In this document: positions 52,421 through 60,359 of the stretch, piece after piece | Numbering within the stretch: the first letter of the stretch is position 1 | How the letters are laid out: each line of letters begins with the position of its first letter | Assembly: GCA_964493505.1 (NCBI GenBank) | Contig: CAZBNP010000012.1 | Location: 78,046 to 142,045 of the forward strand | DNA: 64,000 bases | Origin: Chryseosolibacter sp964493505 | Lineage (GTDB): Bacteria; Bacteroidota; Bacteroidia; Cytophagales; Cyclobacteriaceae | Direction of reading: 5' to 3' | Notes under the pieces: model-generated | Database searches by the model: none | What the model saw: the letters and a program-made list of their open reading frames with translations, nothing else | Told to the model about the DNA's origin: nothing | Made by a program: the position numbers and the translations under genes

Positions 52421-53635
52421 TTAATCAGTTGTTGAAATTGCCATTTGTAATAGATTGAATTCCATCTCGTTCATATCCTTTGTCGAAATATTATTTTTTA
52501 AAATATTTGTTGCTATCGCAAAGGGATCTGGGTCTGTTATCTGTAGTGAAGAGGCAGCTCCCCACCAATTTTGGTCATCGAGCGATAACCGAAATGCAAC
52601 AAAGTTCGCGAGAATGTCGGCTCGTATGTTCTCGGTGCGAGCGACATTCTGCACTACGGATTTAAGTCTATCCATCCTTCCCCCAGTCTTTTGTACACAT
52701 TGGTTCAAAATCTCTTGAGTTCGATCAGCGAACAAAACCTGGTGCGAGAATGTATTCGCCTCCTTTTCTTCATTTGACTCAGTATCATTGAACGGATTGA
52801 TTTCTTGTGTCTCCACAATTGTGCTATTAGGATCATCAAGATGCGCAAGAGCATGATAGACTTCATGAAGGAGATCAAAGATCCATCGTGCATGGGACTT
52901 AGTATTCTGTTTTACAACGATCACACGGACTCCATCAATATTCCACGCGGCCCCATGAAAAACGCCTGGATCATTTAGAGGTAAAACACAAATGCCAATT
53001 TCCCACGAATAATTTAACAATCCCTGAAGATCGAACACGCGATACTTACTAAGGTAAGTGTCGCGAAATTCATCCATATCACCAGGAACTTCTTCAACTT
53101 TTGATGGTTTGTAATTCTTTGCAACCAGCTTTGAAAGATAGTAGGCATAGTGAGAGTAGGCACGAATTTGATTGAGGTTTGCATTGTTGGGCATTTTAAA
53201 CTTAGCGAACGATGCAGGGAGACCCGCCATTTCAAGTCTACGTGTCCCAAATAGGTCACTCTCCTTCCATGAAAAGACATTCGAGATAAACGAGGTGAAA
53301 GCGTTGACACCTGACGAGTACCCTAATCTTTTCCAGTTTTTAAATGCCGAAGGGATTATCCTTTTCTCTAGCAATGACTTTGGAATTCCTGTATCCGTGA
53401 GCCGCTTAATTAGTTCATTTAGGTCTAAATCTGTCAATGTCTTGCTTTCTACCTCATTGCTTTTTTGAAGATTCTTTATAAATGCGATTCCCTCCATCCT
53501 TAGTTCTTCAGGATCGAGTCCTTCATCCTTGATTATTTCATTGGCCTTTTCAATGTCATTATCAATTGCGTCCGACGTTGATAAAAACATCTCCAGAAGG
53601 CTCTCATCTTTATTCTTTTTATTTTCTTTGCTCAT
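52421..53635 (-). CDS. ImmA/IrrE-type metalloprotease
   Basis: A 404-residue protein. A helical N-terminal half is followed by the ImmA/IrrE protease domain with HEVYHALAHL (His257, Glu258, His261) and the downstream SNEEKEANTFSHQVL helix, which provides the third ligand. Such proteases cleave Xre- or DdrO-type repressors after stress. The ATG at 53635 is preferred because the longer frame would overlap the sigma-like gene by 80 bases. It lies 10 bases after that gene, so both likely act in one switch. Confidence 0.85.
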   Translation of the reverse strand: MSKENKKNKDESLLEMFLSTSDAIDNDIEKANEIIKDEGLDPEELRMEGIAFIKNLQKSNEVESKTLTDLDLNELIKRLTDTGIPKSLLEKRIIPSAFKNWKRLGYSSGVNAFTSFISNVFSWKESDLFGTRRLEMAGLPASFAKFKMPNNANLNQIRAYSHYAYYLSKLVAKNYKPSKVEEVPGDMDEFRDTYLSKYRVFDLQGLLNYSWEIGICVLPLNDPGVFHGAAWNIDGVRVIVVKQNTKSHARWIFDLLHEVYHALAHLDDPNSTIVETQEINPFNDTESNEEKEANTFSHQVLFADRTQEILNQCVQKTGGRMDRLKSVVQNVARTENIRADILANFVAFRLSLDDQNWWGAASSLQITDPDPFAIATNILKNNISTKDMNEMEFNLLQMAISTTD

Positions 53636-53645
53636 GAGTAATAAA

Positions 53646-54194
53646 TTAGAGGTTTCTAATATTTCGTATATGCCTTCTAAGTCTTTTTTGAATGTTTCGA
53701 ATTTTTTCGATTTCCATTTTCTCATACTTTTCCGAAATGTCCTGGGGCGTCATCCCCTTTGCCAAGTCGGTAAAGACGAGCCACATGTCAGGTTCATCTA
53801 ATAACGTTTCCTCAATTTGTTCGATAAGATCTTGATTGATCATTTTCTTTTCAAACATATCATCGAACAACATCACGTCATTTATTTCTTCTGTCAAGTC
53901 AGCATCAAGTGTTCTTTTAGCTTCATCTGATTTAAGGAGGTTTGAGATGAGGCTATTGACAACCTGCTTCAGGTACTTTACTATGTCGGGATATTTTTGA
54001 GGATCCCAGTTTCGTTTGCCTTCATATACAAGCGTCACGGCTTCATTGGCAAAATCCTTAAAGGTTTTGCCTTGCAGTCTCATCTCCGATTTAATTCCGA
54101 ACCAGTTCAGGCGGAAAATTGAGTGTGCGTAGAGTTTAACCATGATTGATGGCCAGTCTTGGGCGTCTAGGGCTTTTCGTAATTTTGAATCCAT
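53646..54194 (-). CDS. Sigma-factor-like protein
   Basis: A 182-residue soluble protein with the layout of a small sigma-70-type factor: an N-terminal helical part with IVKYLKQVVNSLISNLLKSD, a loop of acidic residues and a region-4-like end (AKGMTPQDISEKYEKMEIEK then IRNIQKRLRRHIRNI). Similarity to known ECF groups is low, so it may be a divergent regulator. It is the first gene of the seven-gene minus-strand operon. Confidence 0.65.
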   Translation of the reverse strand: MDSKLRKALDAQDWPSIMVKLYAHSIFRLNWFGIKSEMRLQGKTFKDFANEAVTLVYEGKRNWDPQKYPDIVKYLKQVVNSLISNLLKSDEAKRTLDADLTEEINDVMLFDDMFEKKMINQDLIEQIEETLLDEPDMWLVFTDLAKGMTPQDISEKYEKMEIEKIRNIQKRLRRHIRNIRNL

Positions 54195-54285
54195 TGGAAC
54201 ATGTCATTCATTTTAAGGTTTATAGAACTAATGCTCATGGAATCCAGCTTTTTGCCACGATTGCTGAAAAAAGTTAAGTTTTTTG

Positions 54286-54317
54286 AAAAAACGGCTTTTT
54301 TGCTCGGAAAAAAGGCC
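54286..54317 (-). terminator. Rho-independent terminator after the E1-like gene
   Basis: On the minus strand GGCCTTTTTT, CCGAGC loop, AAAAAAGCC, then GTTTTTT: a hairpin with one bulge and a T run about 115 bases after the ThiF/E1 stop. It separates the Ubl cassette from the following seven-gene operon. The rest of the gap 54195-54431 presumably holds that operon's promoter, which I cannot place. Confidence 0.7.
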
Positions 54318-54431
54318 ATATACGCGATTTGGCTGAATTGAACATTACTGACTCCAGGTGGGCTGCGATCAACGGATCAGGTGGGTCAAGGAGCCATAAC
54401 AATTTATCAATATCAAACCGAAATACAATGC

Positions 54432-55316
54432 CTATTCGGCTGTCGGGCAAAAAAACAAGTCACCGGTTCCTGCCCCTTCAACAAAGCTACACCGCTCGTG
54501 GCAGTTCATGTGTTGATAACTGCTGATGAATCCATGCGCATATCTAAACCGCTGAACTCCAAAGTCGACACCTCCTAGTTGTGTCGTGAGGGCGATAAAC
54601 TGGAAGATCTCCATTGAAGCAAGGTTGGCGCTAAACGGAAAAATGTTCTCGTTATTTTTGAAATGGTGATTTACCGGCAGACCTTTTAGATATGTTGGGT
54701 CGTCAAGCTTTCCCATTCGTTCCATGTCTACTTCCGCCGGCTCATAGATCCCCAAACATTGAAGGCATGGTTTGCCAATTGTTATTGTTTGAAGCTGCCA
54801 CTCAACATTCTCGAAGCGCTCTTCGATGAATGAAACTTTGATTCCACCATCGATCACAGGAATTAAATGAGCATACGCAATATGATTAAGCACATATCTT
54901 GCGTGAGGGCGGTCAACGCAAGAAAAGATTACATCGCAGTCGAGCGCTGCCTGGTAGCCGATCGTGTGGGCCACCGAACTTGTTATTACTCTCACAGATA
55001 CCTGCTCACTTGTTGCTGAAGCACGGATCAATCGTTCTGCAACGTGTACTTTGTACTTGTCAATGTCTTCCTCCGTTGCTCCAAGCTGTCGATCAAGATT
55101 ATATCTTTCTATCTTGTCAAAATCTATGAGAACAAAGTTTCCGAGTCCCATTCGAGCCAGCGTTTCCGCGAGAATACTTCCGACACTGCCTAAACCAACG
55201 ATACCTATGCGTAGGCGTGAAATGTTTTGATGATGCGCTTCTCCGTAAACGGTTCGAGTTCGCTTGAACTCTTCTCTGTATTGGCTTTTAGGAAAAGTCT
55301 TATCGTTAAAATTCAT
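54432..55316 (-). CDS. ThiF/E1-like adenylating enzyme of a ubiquitin-like pathway
   Basis: A 294-residue E1-like protein. The nucleotide motif GLGSVGS (41-47), LIDFDKIERYNLDRQ with the ATP-contacting Asp and Arg, CDVIFSCVDRPHARYVLNHI, and the two zinc-binding pairs CLQC and CHERC mark the ThiF/MoeB/E1 fold. It would adenylate the C-terminus of the Ubl encoded at 56168. Last gene of the Ubl cassette, 36 bases after the JAB gene and followed by a terminator. Confidence 0.9.
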   Translation of the reverse strand: MNFNDKTFPKSQYREEFKRTRTVYGEAHHQNISRLRIGIVGLGSVGSILAETLARMGLGNFVLIDFDKIERYNLDRQLGATEEDIDKYKVHVAERLIRASATSEQVSVRVITSSVAHTIGYQAALDCDVIFSCVDRPHARYVLNHIAYAHLIPVIDGGIKVSFIEERFENVEWQLQTITIGKPCLQCLGIYEPAEVDMERMGKLDDPTYLKGLPVNHHFKNNENIFPFSANLASMEIFQFIALTTQLGGVDFGVQRFRYAHGFISSYQHMNCHERCSFVEGAGTGDLFFCPTAE

Positions 55317-55352
55317 TATAAGACTCCCTCCAACACATTTTACGAGCCCAGC

Positions 55353-55805
55353 TCACTTTCTTTCAAACTCACCTTCTGCCTTATGCTTCCAGAGCCGGGC
55401 ACTCCAGGTTGCATCATTGCCTACGGTCATTCCGACTAGCGGTAAGTTTGTTAACTCGAAAACAGTTGGGGCCAACTTTGTCTCCGCGATCACGTCATCA
55501 CTACTCATTCCTTGCCATCCTGAGAATGGATGAGAATGAATAAAACAAATCCCCATAGATTTTTGCATCGCTATTGCGCAGATCTTTTTGAAATATGCTT
55601 CATTGAACGAGACGTTTCCGTGTATTTGCCGATCACCATCAGTGGGTAGAATCAAGTTGTTGACGAGAATAGTTTTTCGTTCTTTACCTTCTGAAGGTGC
55701 ATAGAGAGCAAAACAAAGGTCTTCTTGTTCGTCCTCTCGGATAAGGTTTTTCAACAAGACCTGATTTAGGTGGGCTGGTATCGATACAGCTATTTCTTTA
55801 GACAT
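55353..55805 (-). CDS. JAB/Mov34 (JAMM) deubiquitinase-like peptidase
   Basis: A 150-residue JAMM metallopeptidase. The zinc motif FIHSHPFSGWQGMSSDD holds His90, His92 and Asp104 (HxHP...SxxD); the catalytic Glu is probably in REDEQED at about residues 23-29. In bacterial Ubl pathways such enzymes process the Ubl or remove it from targets. Its ATG overlaps the stop of the E2-like gene (ATGTCTAA). Confidence 0.9.
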   Translation of the reverse strand: MSKEIAVSIPAHLNQVLLKNLIREDEQEDLCFALYAPSEGKERKTILVNNLILPTDGDRQIHGNVSFNEAYFKKICAIAMQKSMGICFIHSHPFSGWQGMSSDDVIAETKLAPTVFELTNLPLVGMTVGNDATWSARLWKHKAEGEFERK

Positions 55806-56171
55806 TTTTTAATATGGTTACAATCTGAGTAAGTAAATATTGAGTTGTATCAGACGGATAAAACTTGAATGCGAAACTCCAATAACGCCACTCAGCACCC
55901 AGGTTGCTCGCAATAATGTTTCGAACCCCAGGTACATTTTGGTAGTCCATCAATATTGGTGTTGACCGTAAATGCATTGACGAACCAACAAGTCGCCATA
56001 GTCGGCTGGCGCAGGGATAGCAAGATCAATGACTCGGTCTTCGAACTTGCCAGCGGGAATTCGGAATCCTGAGATTAACGCATAGTCAACCCCTGAACCA
56101 TCTTTGATAGATTCAGGGGTATAGCCCAGCGTTGTCAGATCTTCAAGTAGTCGGACAATTCCTACTTTCAT
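55798..56171 (-). pseudogene. E2/UBC-like protein (prokaryotic E2 family E type), frameshifted
   Basis: Two overlapping frames together give one protein of about 124 residues. The first (from the ATG at 56171) reads RLLEDLTTLGYTPESIKDGS and GKFEDRVIDLAIPAPADYGD and then stops at 55950. The second continues VGSSMHLRSTPILMDYQNVP then GAEWRYWSFAFKFYPSDTTQ to the stop at 55798. Inserting one base near 55985-55995 joins them (ADYGD-L-VGSSMHL), giving a complete E2-E-type fold, judged by the RYW...YLL end. The gene lies between Ubl (ATGA overlap) and JAB (8-base overlap). It may be inactivated, miscalled by one base, or recoded. Confidence 0.75.
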
Positions 56172-56407
56172 GACACGGTGGTTGGGGTTTTGTCGAACAA
56201 CACGAAGTGCATCCCGTTTTTCATTTCAATGGGTTTGTCAAGTTCCGTGAACTCATCAAACCCACCCTGTCTTTTGAGGGCAAGGGTATTCGTATCAGGT
56301 GAGACCTTCGCGAATTGTTCGAGTATTTCCCTAGGGGTAAGGTGACTTTTCTCTGTCTCGTACTTCTTTGCACCTACGAAGAAGACGAACTGCTTGTGAT
56401 TTTGCAT
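56168..56407 (-). CDS. Ubiquitin-like protein (multiubiquitin-domain family, single Ubl)
   Basis: A 79-residue beta-grasp protein: KQFVFFVGAKKYETEKSHLT, PREILEQFAKVSPDTNTLAL and MKNGMHFVLFDKTPTTVS correspond to the strand-helix-strand order of the prokaryotic multi-Ubl family. It has one domain and no terminal Gly-Gly; the end is FDKTPTTVS. The ATG at 56407 was chosen since earlier codons are unlike the fold. First gene of the Ubl-E2-JAB-E1 cassette. Confidence 0.8.
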   Translation of the reverse strand: MQNHKQFVFFVGAKKYETEKSHLTPREILEQFAKVSPDTNTLALKRQGGFDEFTELDKPIEMKNGMHFVLFDKTPTTVS

Positions 56408-56543
56408 ACTATTATATTGTTTATAATAGTATTGCTCGTGGCAGCTAAGAATTTGCCATGATGCCGAAGAAATTTTTAGGAAACCAACTTCCTGCAACAT
56501 TTCTCAAGTGTAGACCGACTCGATTTCAACCTTCTTCCGACTC

Positions 56544-56611
56544 TTCATTGACTTCATTCATAATCGAATGAATTCATGAAAATTCATTTACAATAATTCA
56601 CATTTCTTCAT
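56544..56611. promoter_or_regulatory. Cluster of TTCAT/ATGAA motifs between divergent genes
   Basis: Within 68 bases TTCAT occurs six times (56544, 56553, 56557, 56573, 56583, 56607) and ATGAA twice (56568, 56576), including the perfect palindrome ATGAATTCAT. It lies between the Ubl cassette and the small DNA-binding gene, so a shared operator is likely. Confidence 0.45.
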
Positions 56612-56666
56612 AACCATTAAGTCACGGTTTTCTACTGTGATAATTTTGTCTCACAACATAAGAGCG

Positions 56667-56918
56667 ATGAAAGCACAGCAAGGAGTGGAGAACGAAACGT
56701 TTGTCTTAAAGGCATTAACTCATAAACAGCTCGGGCAGATGTATGGTGTGAGTTGGCTCACATTTCAGAAATGGATTAAAAGGGTGGAACAGGAAGTGGG
56801 AAGAAAGACCGGCCACTTCTATCACATCGACCAGGTGAAGAAAATATTTCAACTCTTCGGCTTACCGAAGCAAATCATTATTTCAACTGAGGATGTTGAA
56901 ACCATATTTAAGAACTAA
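56667..56918 (+). CDS. Small helix-turn-helix-like protein (copy 1)
   Basis: An 83-residue protein with the pattern LTHKQLGQMYGVSWLTFQKW then VGRKTGHFYHIDQVKKIF and LFGLPKQI, shared with 57798-58070. The KQL..YGV.WLTFQ.W segment looks like a DNA-binding helix-turn-helix. The ATG at 56667 is preferred over an in-frame GTG at 56637. Its stop overlaps the 3' end of the convergent repressor gene by four bases. Confidence 0.7.
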   Translation: MKAQQGVENETFVLKALTHKQLGQMYGVSWLTFQKWIKRVEQEVGRKTGHFYHIDQVKKIFQLFGLPKQIIISTEDVETIFKN

Positions 56919-57709
56919 TTCTGAATAGCTTTTTTTAGCTGCTCCTTAAGTAGCACCATATCACCTTCAAGTGAATTGAGTCTTTCATATAAGCCAGAAG
57001 GCTCTGGTGCCTGACGAGTAAGTTTCACTTTAAATTTCCATACCTCTTTGATGTTCTCAACCGGAAGAGGAAACGTTGGGTACTGGGGATCTTTGTTGTC
57101 TGACTTGCAGATAATGACTCCTCCTTTATCCAAGTAATTAAGGCAACGCTTAAGAACGATGTTGTCAATATCATGTGCATTGTTCACAAGAACATAAACG
57201 AACCCGTCCTTAATGTCCTCAAGCTTTTCAACAAGTTCTGCAATGACTACATCACCAGGAAAGAATCCTTGGCGATCTGCGAGCATGCTGTAACCACTCA
57301 CTTCAAAGGCACGGAAAGAACCTGGCCCAAGTCCTGGAAGCCAAAATGCTGGAAGGCTTTCAATGTATTCATGATCCTGCGCACCCAACAAATATCCCGC
57401 TTGAGCTTTGATGGGCACCAGCACAATATTGTCTTTTCCGGAATTGTCAACGGTTGTCACAACGGTGCGAATTTCCCTCAATCCCTCTGTTTTAGTGGGC
57501 TTTGCATTCCCGGTAAGATTGTCCCAAGTTGTTGAGTAATACTTTACAATCTTATCAATGGTCTCTAACGCGGGGTACGTTTGGCCACTTTCTATCTGTG
57601 ATACAGCCGACCGGCTTAAATCCACGGAAGCGCCAAATTCCTCCTGAGAGAGGCCTTTTTCGAGCCTTAGTGCCTTAATTTGATTGCCTACGACATCTTT
57701 TGACAGCAT
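56915..57709 (-). CDS. Xre/LexA-like (S24 peptidase) repressor
   Basis: A 264-residue CI/LexA-type repressor: helix-turn-helix at 9-62 (LSQEEFGASVDLSRSAVSQI), linker, and a C-terminal S24 domain with the nucleophile region FEVSGYSML and the general-base region IVLKRCLNYL (Ser and Lys dyad). A final coiled-coil (LYERLNSLEGDMVLLKEQLK) is unusual. It would repress the divergent gene at 57798 and yield on DNA damage or self-cleavage. It lies between two paralogous small DNA-binding genes. Confidence 0.88.
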   Translation of the reverse strand: MLSKDVVGNQIKALRLEKGLSQEEFGASVDLSRSAVSQIESGQTYPALETIDKIVKYYSTTWDNLTGNAKPTKTEGLREIRTVVTTVDNSGKDNIVLVPIKAQAGYLLGAQDHEYIESLPAFWLPGLGPGSFRAFEVSGYSMLADRQGFFPGDVVIAELVEKLEDIKDGFVYVLVNNAHDIDNIVLKRCLNYLDKGGVIICKSDNKDPQYPTFPLPVENIKEVWKFKVKLTRQAPEPSGLYERLNSLEGDMVLLKEQLKKAIQN

Positions 57710-57731
57710 AAATATATTTGTTTAGTAAAAC

Positions 57732-57763
57732 TTGACAATATTAGTAAGCGTTACTTAACATTG
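57732..57763 (+). promoter_or_regulatory. Promoter with embedded repressor operator
   Basis: TTG (57732-57734), 21 bases, then TAACATTG (57756-57763; one mismatch to TAnnTTTG) form a promoter towards the gene at 57798. The palindrome AGTAAGCGTTACT (57743-57755) fills the spacer, and a further half-site TAGTAAAA is at 57723. Likely operator of the adjacent repressor. Confidence 0.5.
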
Positions 57764-57797
57764 CAAACCAAGCCGAGAATTTAAGCGAGATAATTAT

Positions 57798-58070
57798 ATG
57801 AAGCGCGAAATCACAAAAACCGAGGAAACCGGAAACAAACCAGAAATCTTTGTATTGAAACCCTACAATCACAAGCAACTGGCGGACTTCTATGGTGTTT
57901 GCTGGTTAACGTTTCAGCGTTGGGTCAAGAAGCACGATGAGGAAATCGGAAAGAAGCAGGGTCACTTCTACAGTATCAAGCAGGTGCTAGTTATCTTTAA
58001 GATATTTGGCATGCCTAAACGCTTTAAAGTCTCTTTGACTGAAGTGGAGGAAATGTTTAAGGCCGCGTAA
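57798..58070 (+). CDS. Small helix-turn-helix-like protein (copy 2)
   Basis: A 90-residue paralogue of 56667-56918: YNHKQLADFYGVCWLTFQRW, GKKQGHFYSIKQVLVIFKIF then GMPKRFKVSLTEVEEMF. Divergent from the LexA-like repressor and 65 bases upstream of the restriction-modification operon, so it may control or lead that operon (inference). Confidence 0.72.
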   Translation: MKREITKTEETGNKPEIFVLKPYNHKQLADFYGVCWLTFQRWVKKHDEEIGKKQGHFYSIKQVLVIFKIFGMPKRFKVSLTEVEEMFKAA

Positions 58071-58135
58071 GCCACCAGAACCCATTATTACATAAATTAG
58101 GCACTGTTAAGTATTTCAAATATTTAGGCTATTAA

Positions 58136-58810
58136 ATGACTCAAGTGGCAGAAGAAATAGAGCAAAAGGGGCAGGTAAAATCAAAGAAACGTGTTGCTGA
58201 TCATGGTGAAGTCTTTACAGCGGAACGAGAAGTTAATGCTATGCTTGACCTTGTTAAGCAAGAAACGGAAAGAATCGACTCTCGATTTCTAGAGCCAGCA
58301 TGCGGAGATGGAAATTTTCTTGCCGAAGTATTGAAAAGGAAGTTGGCAATTGTTGAGAACCGCTATGGTAAAAGTCAGTTAGAATTTGAGCGGTATTTGG
58401 TAATAGCGGTCTCAAGCATTTATGGGGTTGACATTTTGGAAGACAATGCTCTTGAATGTAGGTCAAGACTTTTCGAGATTGTAGATGAAAAGTACAAGGC
58501 GCTGTACAAAGACAAGTGTAAAGACGAATGCCGTAGAAGCATACAATTTCTTTTCAAGCGAAATATTTTGTGGGGTGACGCACTTGATTTTACCAATCCG
58601 GTTACGCGGGAGCCAATTGTGTTTTCAGAGTGGAGCGCAGTGAACGGTACAATGCTAAAACGGAGGGACTATGTCTTTAGATTTTTAGTTGAAAAAACGC
58701 ATCAGTTCTCACTTTTCAACGATGAAGGTCAACCAGCGGCAATTGATGAGCCTGTTAGGGATTTCCCATTAATTCATTTCTTAAAACTTGGCGAGAATGA
58801 CACAAACTAG
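58136..58810 (+). CDS. N-6 DNA methylase-like protein (first methylase polypeptide)
   Basis: A 224-residue protein with the start KKRVADHGEVFTAEREVNAM and SAM motif I FLEPACGDGNFLAEVLKR (51-68), then RNILWGDALDF. It lacks the NPPY catalytic motif, which is found in the next protein. It may act as half of a split methylase. It overlaps the next gene by 14 bases. Confidence 0.85.
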   Translation: MTQVAEEIEQKGQVKSKKRVADHGEVFTAEREVNAMLDLVKQETERIDSRFLEPACGDGNFLAEVLKRKLAIVENRYGKSQLEFERYLVIAVSSIYGVDILEDNALECRSRLFEIVDEKYKALYKDKCKDECRRSIQFLFKRNILWGDALDFTNPVTREPIVFSEWSAVNGTMLKRRDYVFRFLVEKTHQFSLFNDEGQPAAIDEPVRDFPLIHFLKLGENDTN

Positions 58811-60359
58811 TTACAATCCGGATGTACTTTCCTGCCTTGCCAATTTGAGTAACGATGAAGTGTTTACGCCTCCAATCTTGGCAAACCAGATTTTGGACTT
58901 GCTCCCTGTAAATATTTGGACGAACAAGAATGCAACGTTCTTAGACCCGGTTTCAAAATCAGGGGTATTCTTACGCGAAATCACCAAGCGGTTAATGACA
59001 GGACTTGAAAAGGAAATTCCTGATCCCCAAAAACGAGCTAACCACATCTATACAAAACAAGTTTTTGGCATTGCAATAACGGAGCTCACATCGCTCCTCT
59101 CTCGTAGAACTTTGTATTGCTCAAAATTTGCCAATGGAAAGTATTCCGTTTGCAGTGACTTCAATAACGGACATGGAAATATAGCCTATGAACGGCTGAA
59201 GCACACTTGGGAAAATGGAAGATGTTCCTACTGTGGTGCCACTGAGGAAGTGTACAACAGAGAAGAAGCCTTAGAAACCTATGCCTATCCATTCATACAT
59301 ACTGATATAACTAAAAGCATTTTCTCCGATATGAAATTTGACGTAATCATTGGAAATCCTCCTTACCAACTTAGTGATGGAGGGCATGGTGCGAGTGCGA
59401 AGCCGATTTACCATAAGTTCGTACAGCAAGCTATAAAGTTGAATCCACGTTACTTAACAATGATAATTCCATCAAGATGGTTTGTAGGTGGTAGAGTCGG
59501 TGAACTCTCCGAGTTTCGAGACGAGATGCTCAAAGATGATAGAGTAAGAGTCATGCATGATTTTATTAGAGCAAGTGATTGTTTTCCTGGTGTAGAAATT
59601 AAGGGCGGGGTTAACTACTTTTTATGGGACCGGGACAGCAAAGGAAAGTGTAAAATATATACACATGAAGGCGACAAGGTTACAGAGTCAGAACGGTCAT
59701 TGCTTGAGAAAGGCTCTACCACTTTTATACGGAGAAATGAAGCGATCCCCATCTTGAAAAAGGTTCTTGAGCTTGGTGAAGAAAGTTTTGCCACGATTGT
59801 AAGTGCTAACGATCCCTTCGGCTTTGATGTGCGCGAAGAAAATAGCATGAAACGCATCAAACCAAAGTATAAGTTAACGGAAACTAAGGATAGTGTAGCT
59901 TTTTACTATAACGGCTGGAAAAAGACAGGCCTTGGATATATTGATAAGAAGTACGTAAAGAAAAACGCTGAATGGATTGATAAAAATAAAATCTTTGTTC
60001 CAAAGGCAGTTGGAGTTGGCGATAGCAAAACAGATATAATCAAGCCAGTGTTTCCTAATAAAAATTCTTGCTGTAGTGAGACATACATCGTCATTGGTCC
60101 GTTTCGGTCGAAGCAAGTTATGATGAATGCTTCAAGTTACATCAATACAAAGTTCTTTCACTTTTTATTATCACTCAAGAAAATAACCCAGGAAGCTAGA
60201 CGTGGTGTTTACACATTCATTCCTCTTCAAGATTTTTCAGAAGAGTGGACAGACGAGAAACTATACACAAAATATAGACTGTCGAAAAAAGAAATTGCTT
60301 TCATCGAATCAATGACGCCGGACCTTGATTCAACCAATAACAGTGGTGACAATGAATAG
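58797..60359 (+). CDS. Eco57I-type DNA methyltransferase
   Basis: A 520-residue methylase. It starts with a region parallel to the preceding protein (NDEVFTPPILANQILDLLPV, FLDPVSKSGVFLREI as motif I-like) and holds the catalytic motif DVIIGNPPYQLSDGG (N6-adenine type). A CxxC pair (GRCSYCG) lies between. The C-terminal half includes the target-recognition region and the end EFTPLQ-like TFIPLQDFSEEWTDEKLYTK. The ATG at 58797 was chosen over an upstream TTG. Protects host DNA in the operon's restriction system. Confidence 0.9.
   Translation: MTQTSYNPDVLSCLANLSNDEVFTPPILANQILDLLPVNIWTNKNATFLDPVSKSGVFLREITKRLMTGLEKEIPDPQKRANHIYTKQVFGIAITELTSLLSRRTLYCSKFANGKYSVCSDFNNGHGNIAYERLKHTWENGRCSYCGATEEVYNREEALETYAYPFIHTDITKSIFSDMKFDVIIGNPPYQLSDGGHGASAKPIYHKFVQQAIKLNPRYLTMIIPSRWFVGGRVGELSEFRDEMLKDDRVRVMHDFIRASDCFPGVEIKGGVNYFLWDRDSKGKCKIYTHEGDKVTESERSLLEKGSTTFIRRNEAIPILKKVLELGEESFATIVSANDPFGFDVREENSMKRIKPKYKLTETKDSVAFYYNGWKKTGLGYIDKKYVKKNAEWIDKNKIFVPKAVGVGDSKTDIIKPVFPNKNSCCSETYIVIGPFRSKQVMMNASSYINTKFFHFLLSLKKITQEARRGVYTFIPLQDFSEEWTDEKLYTKYRLSKKEIAFIESMTPDLDSTNNSGDNE

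Noticed and set aside
54432..56407. Ubl cassette as part of a CBASS operon
   Set aside because: No CD-NTase or effector gene is adjacent; the genes fit a stand-alone Ubl pathway instead.
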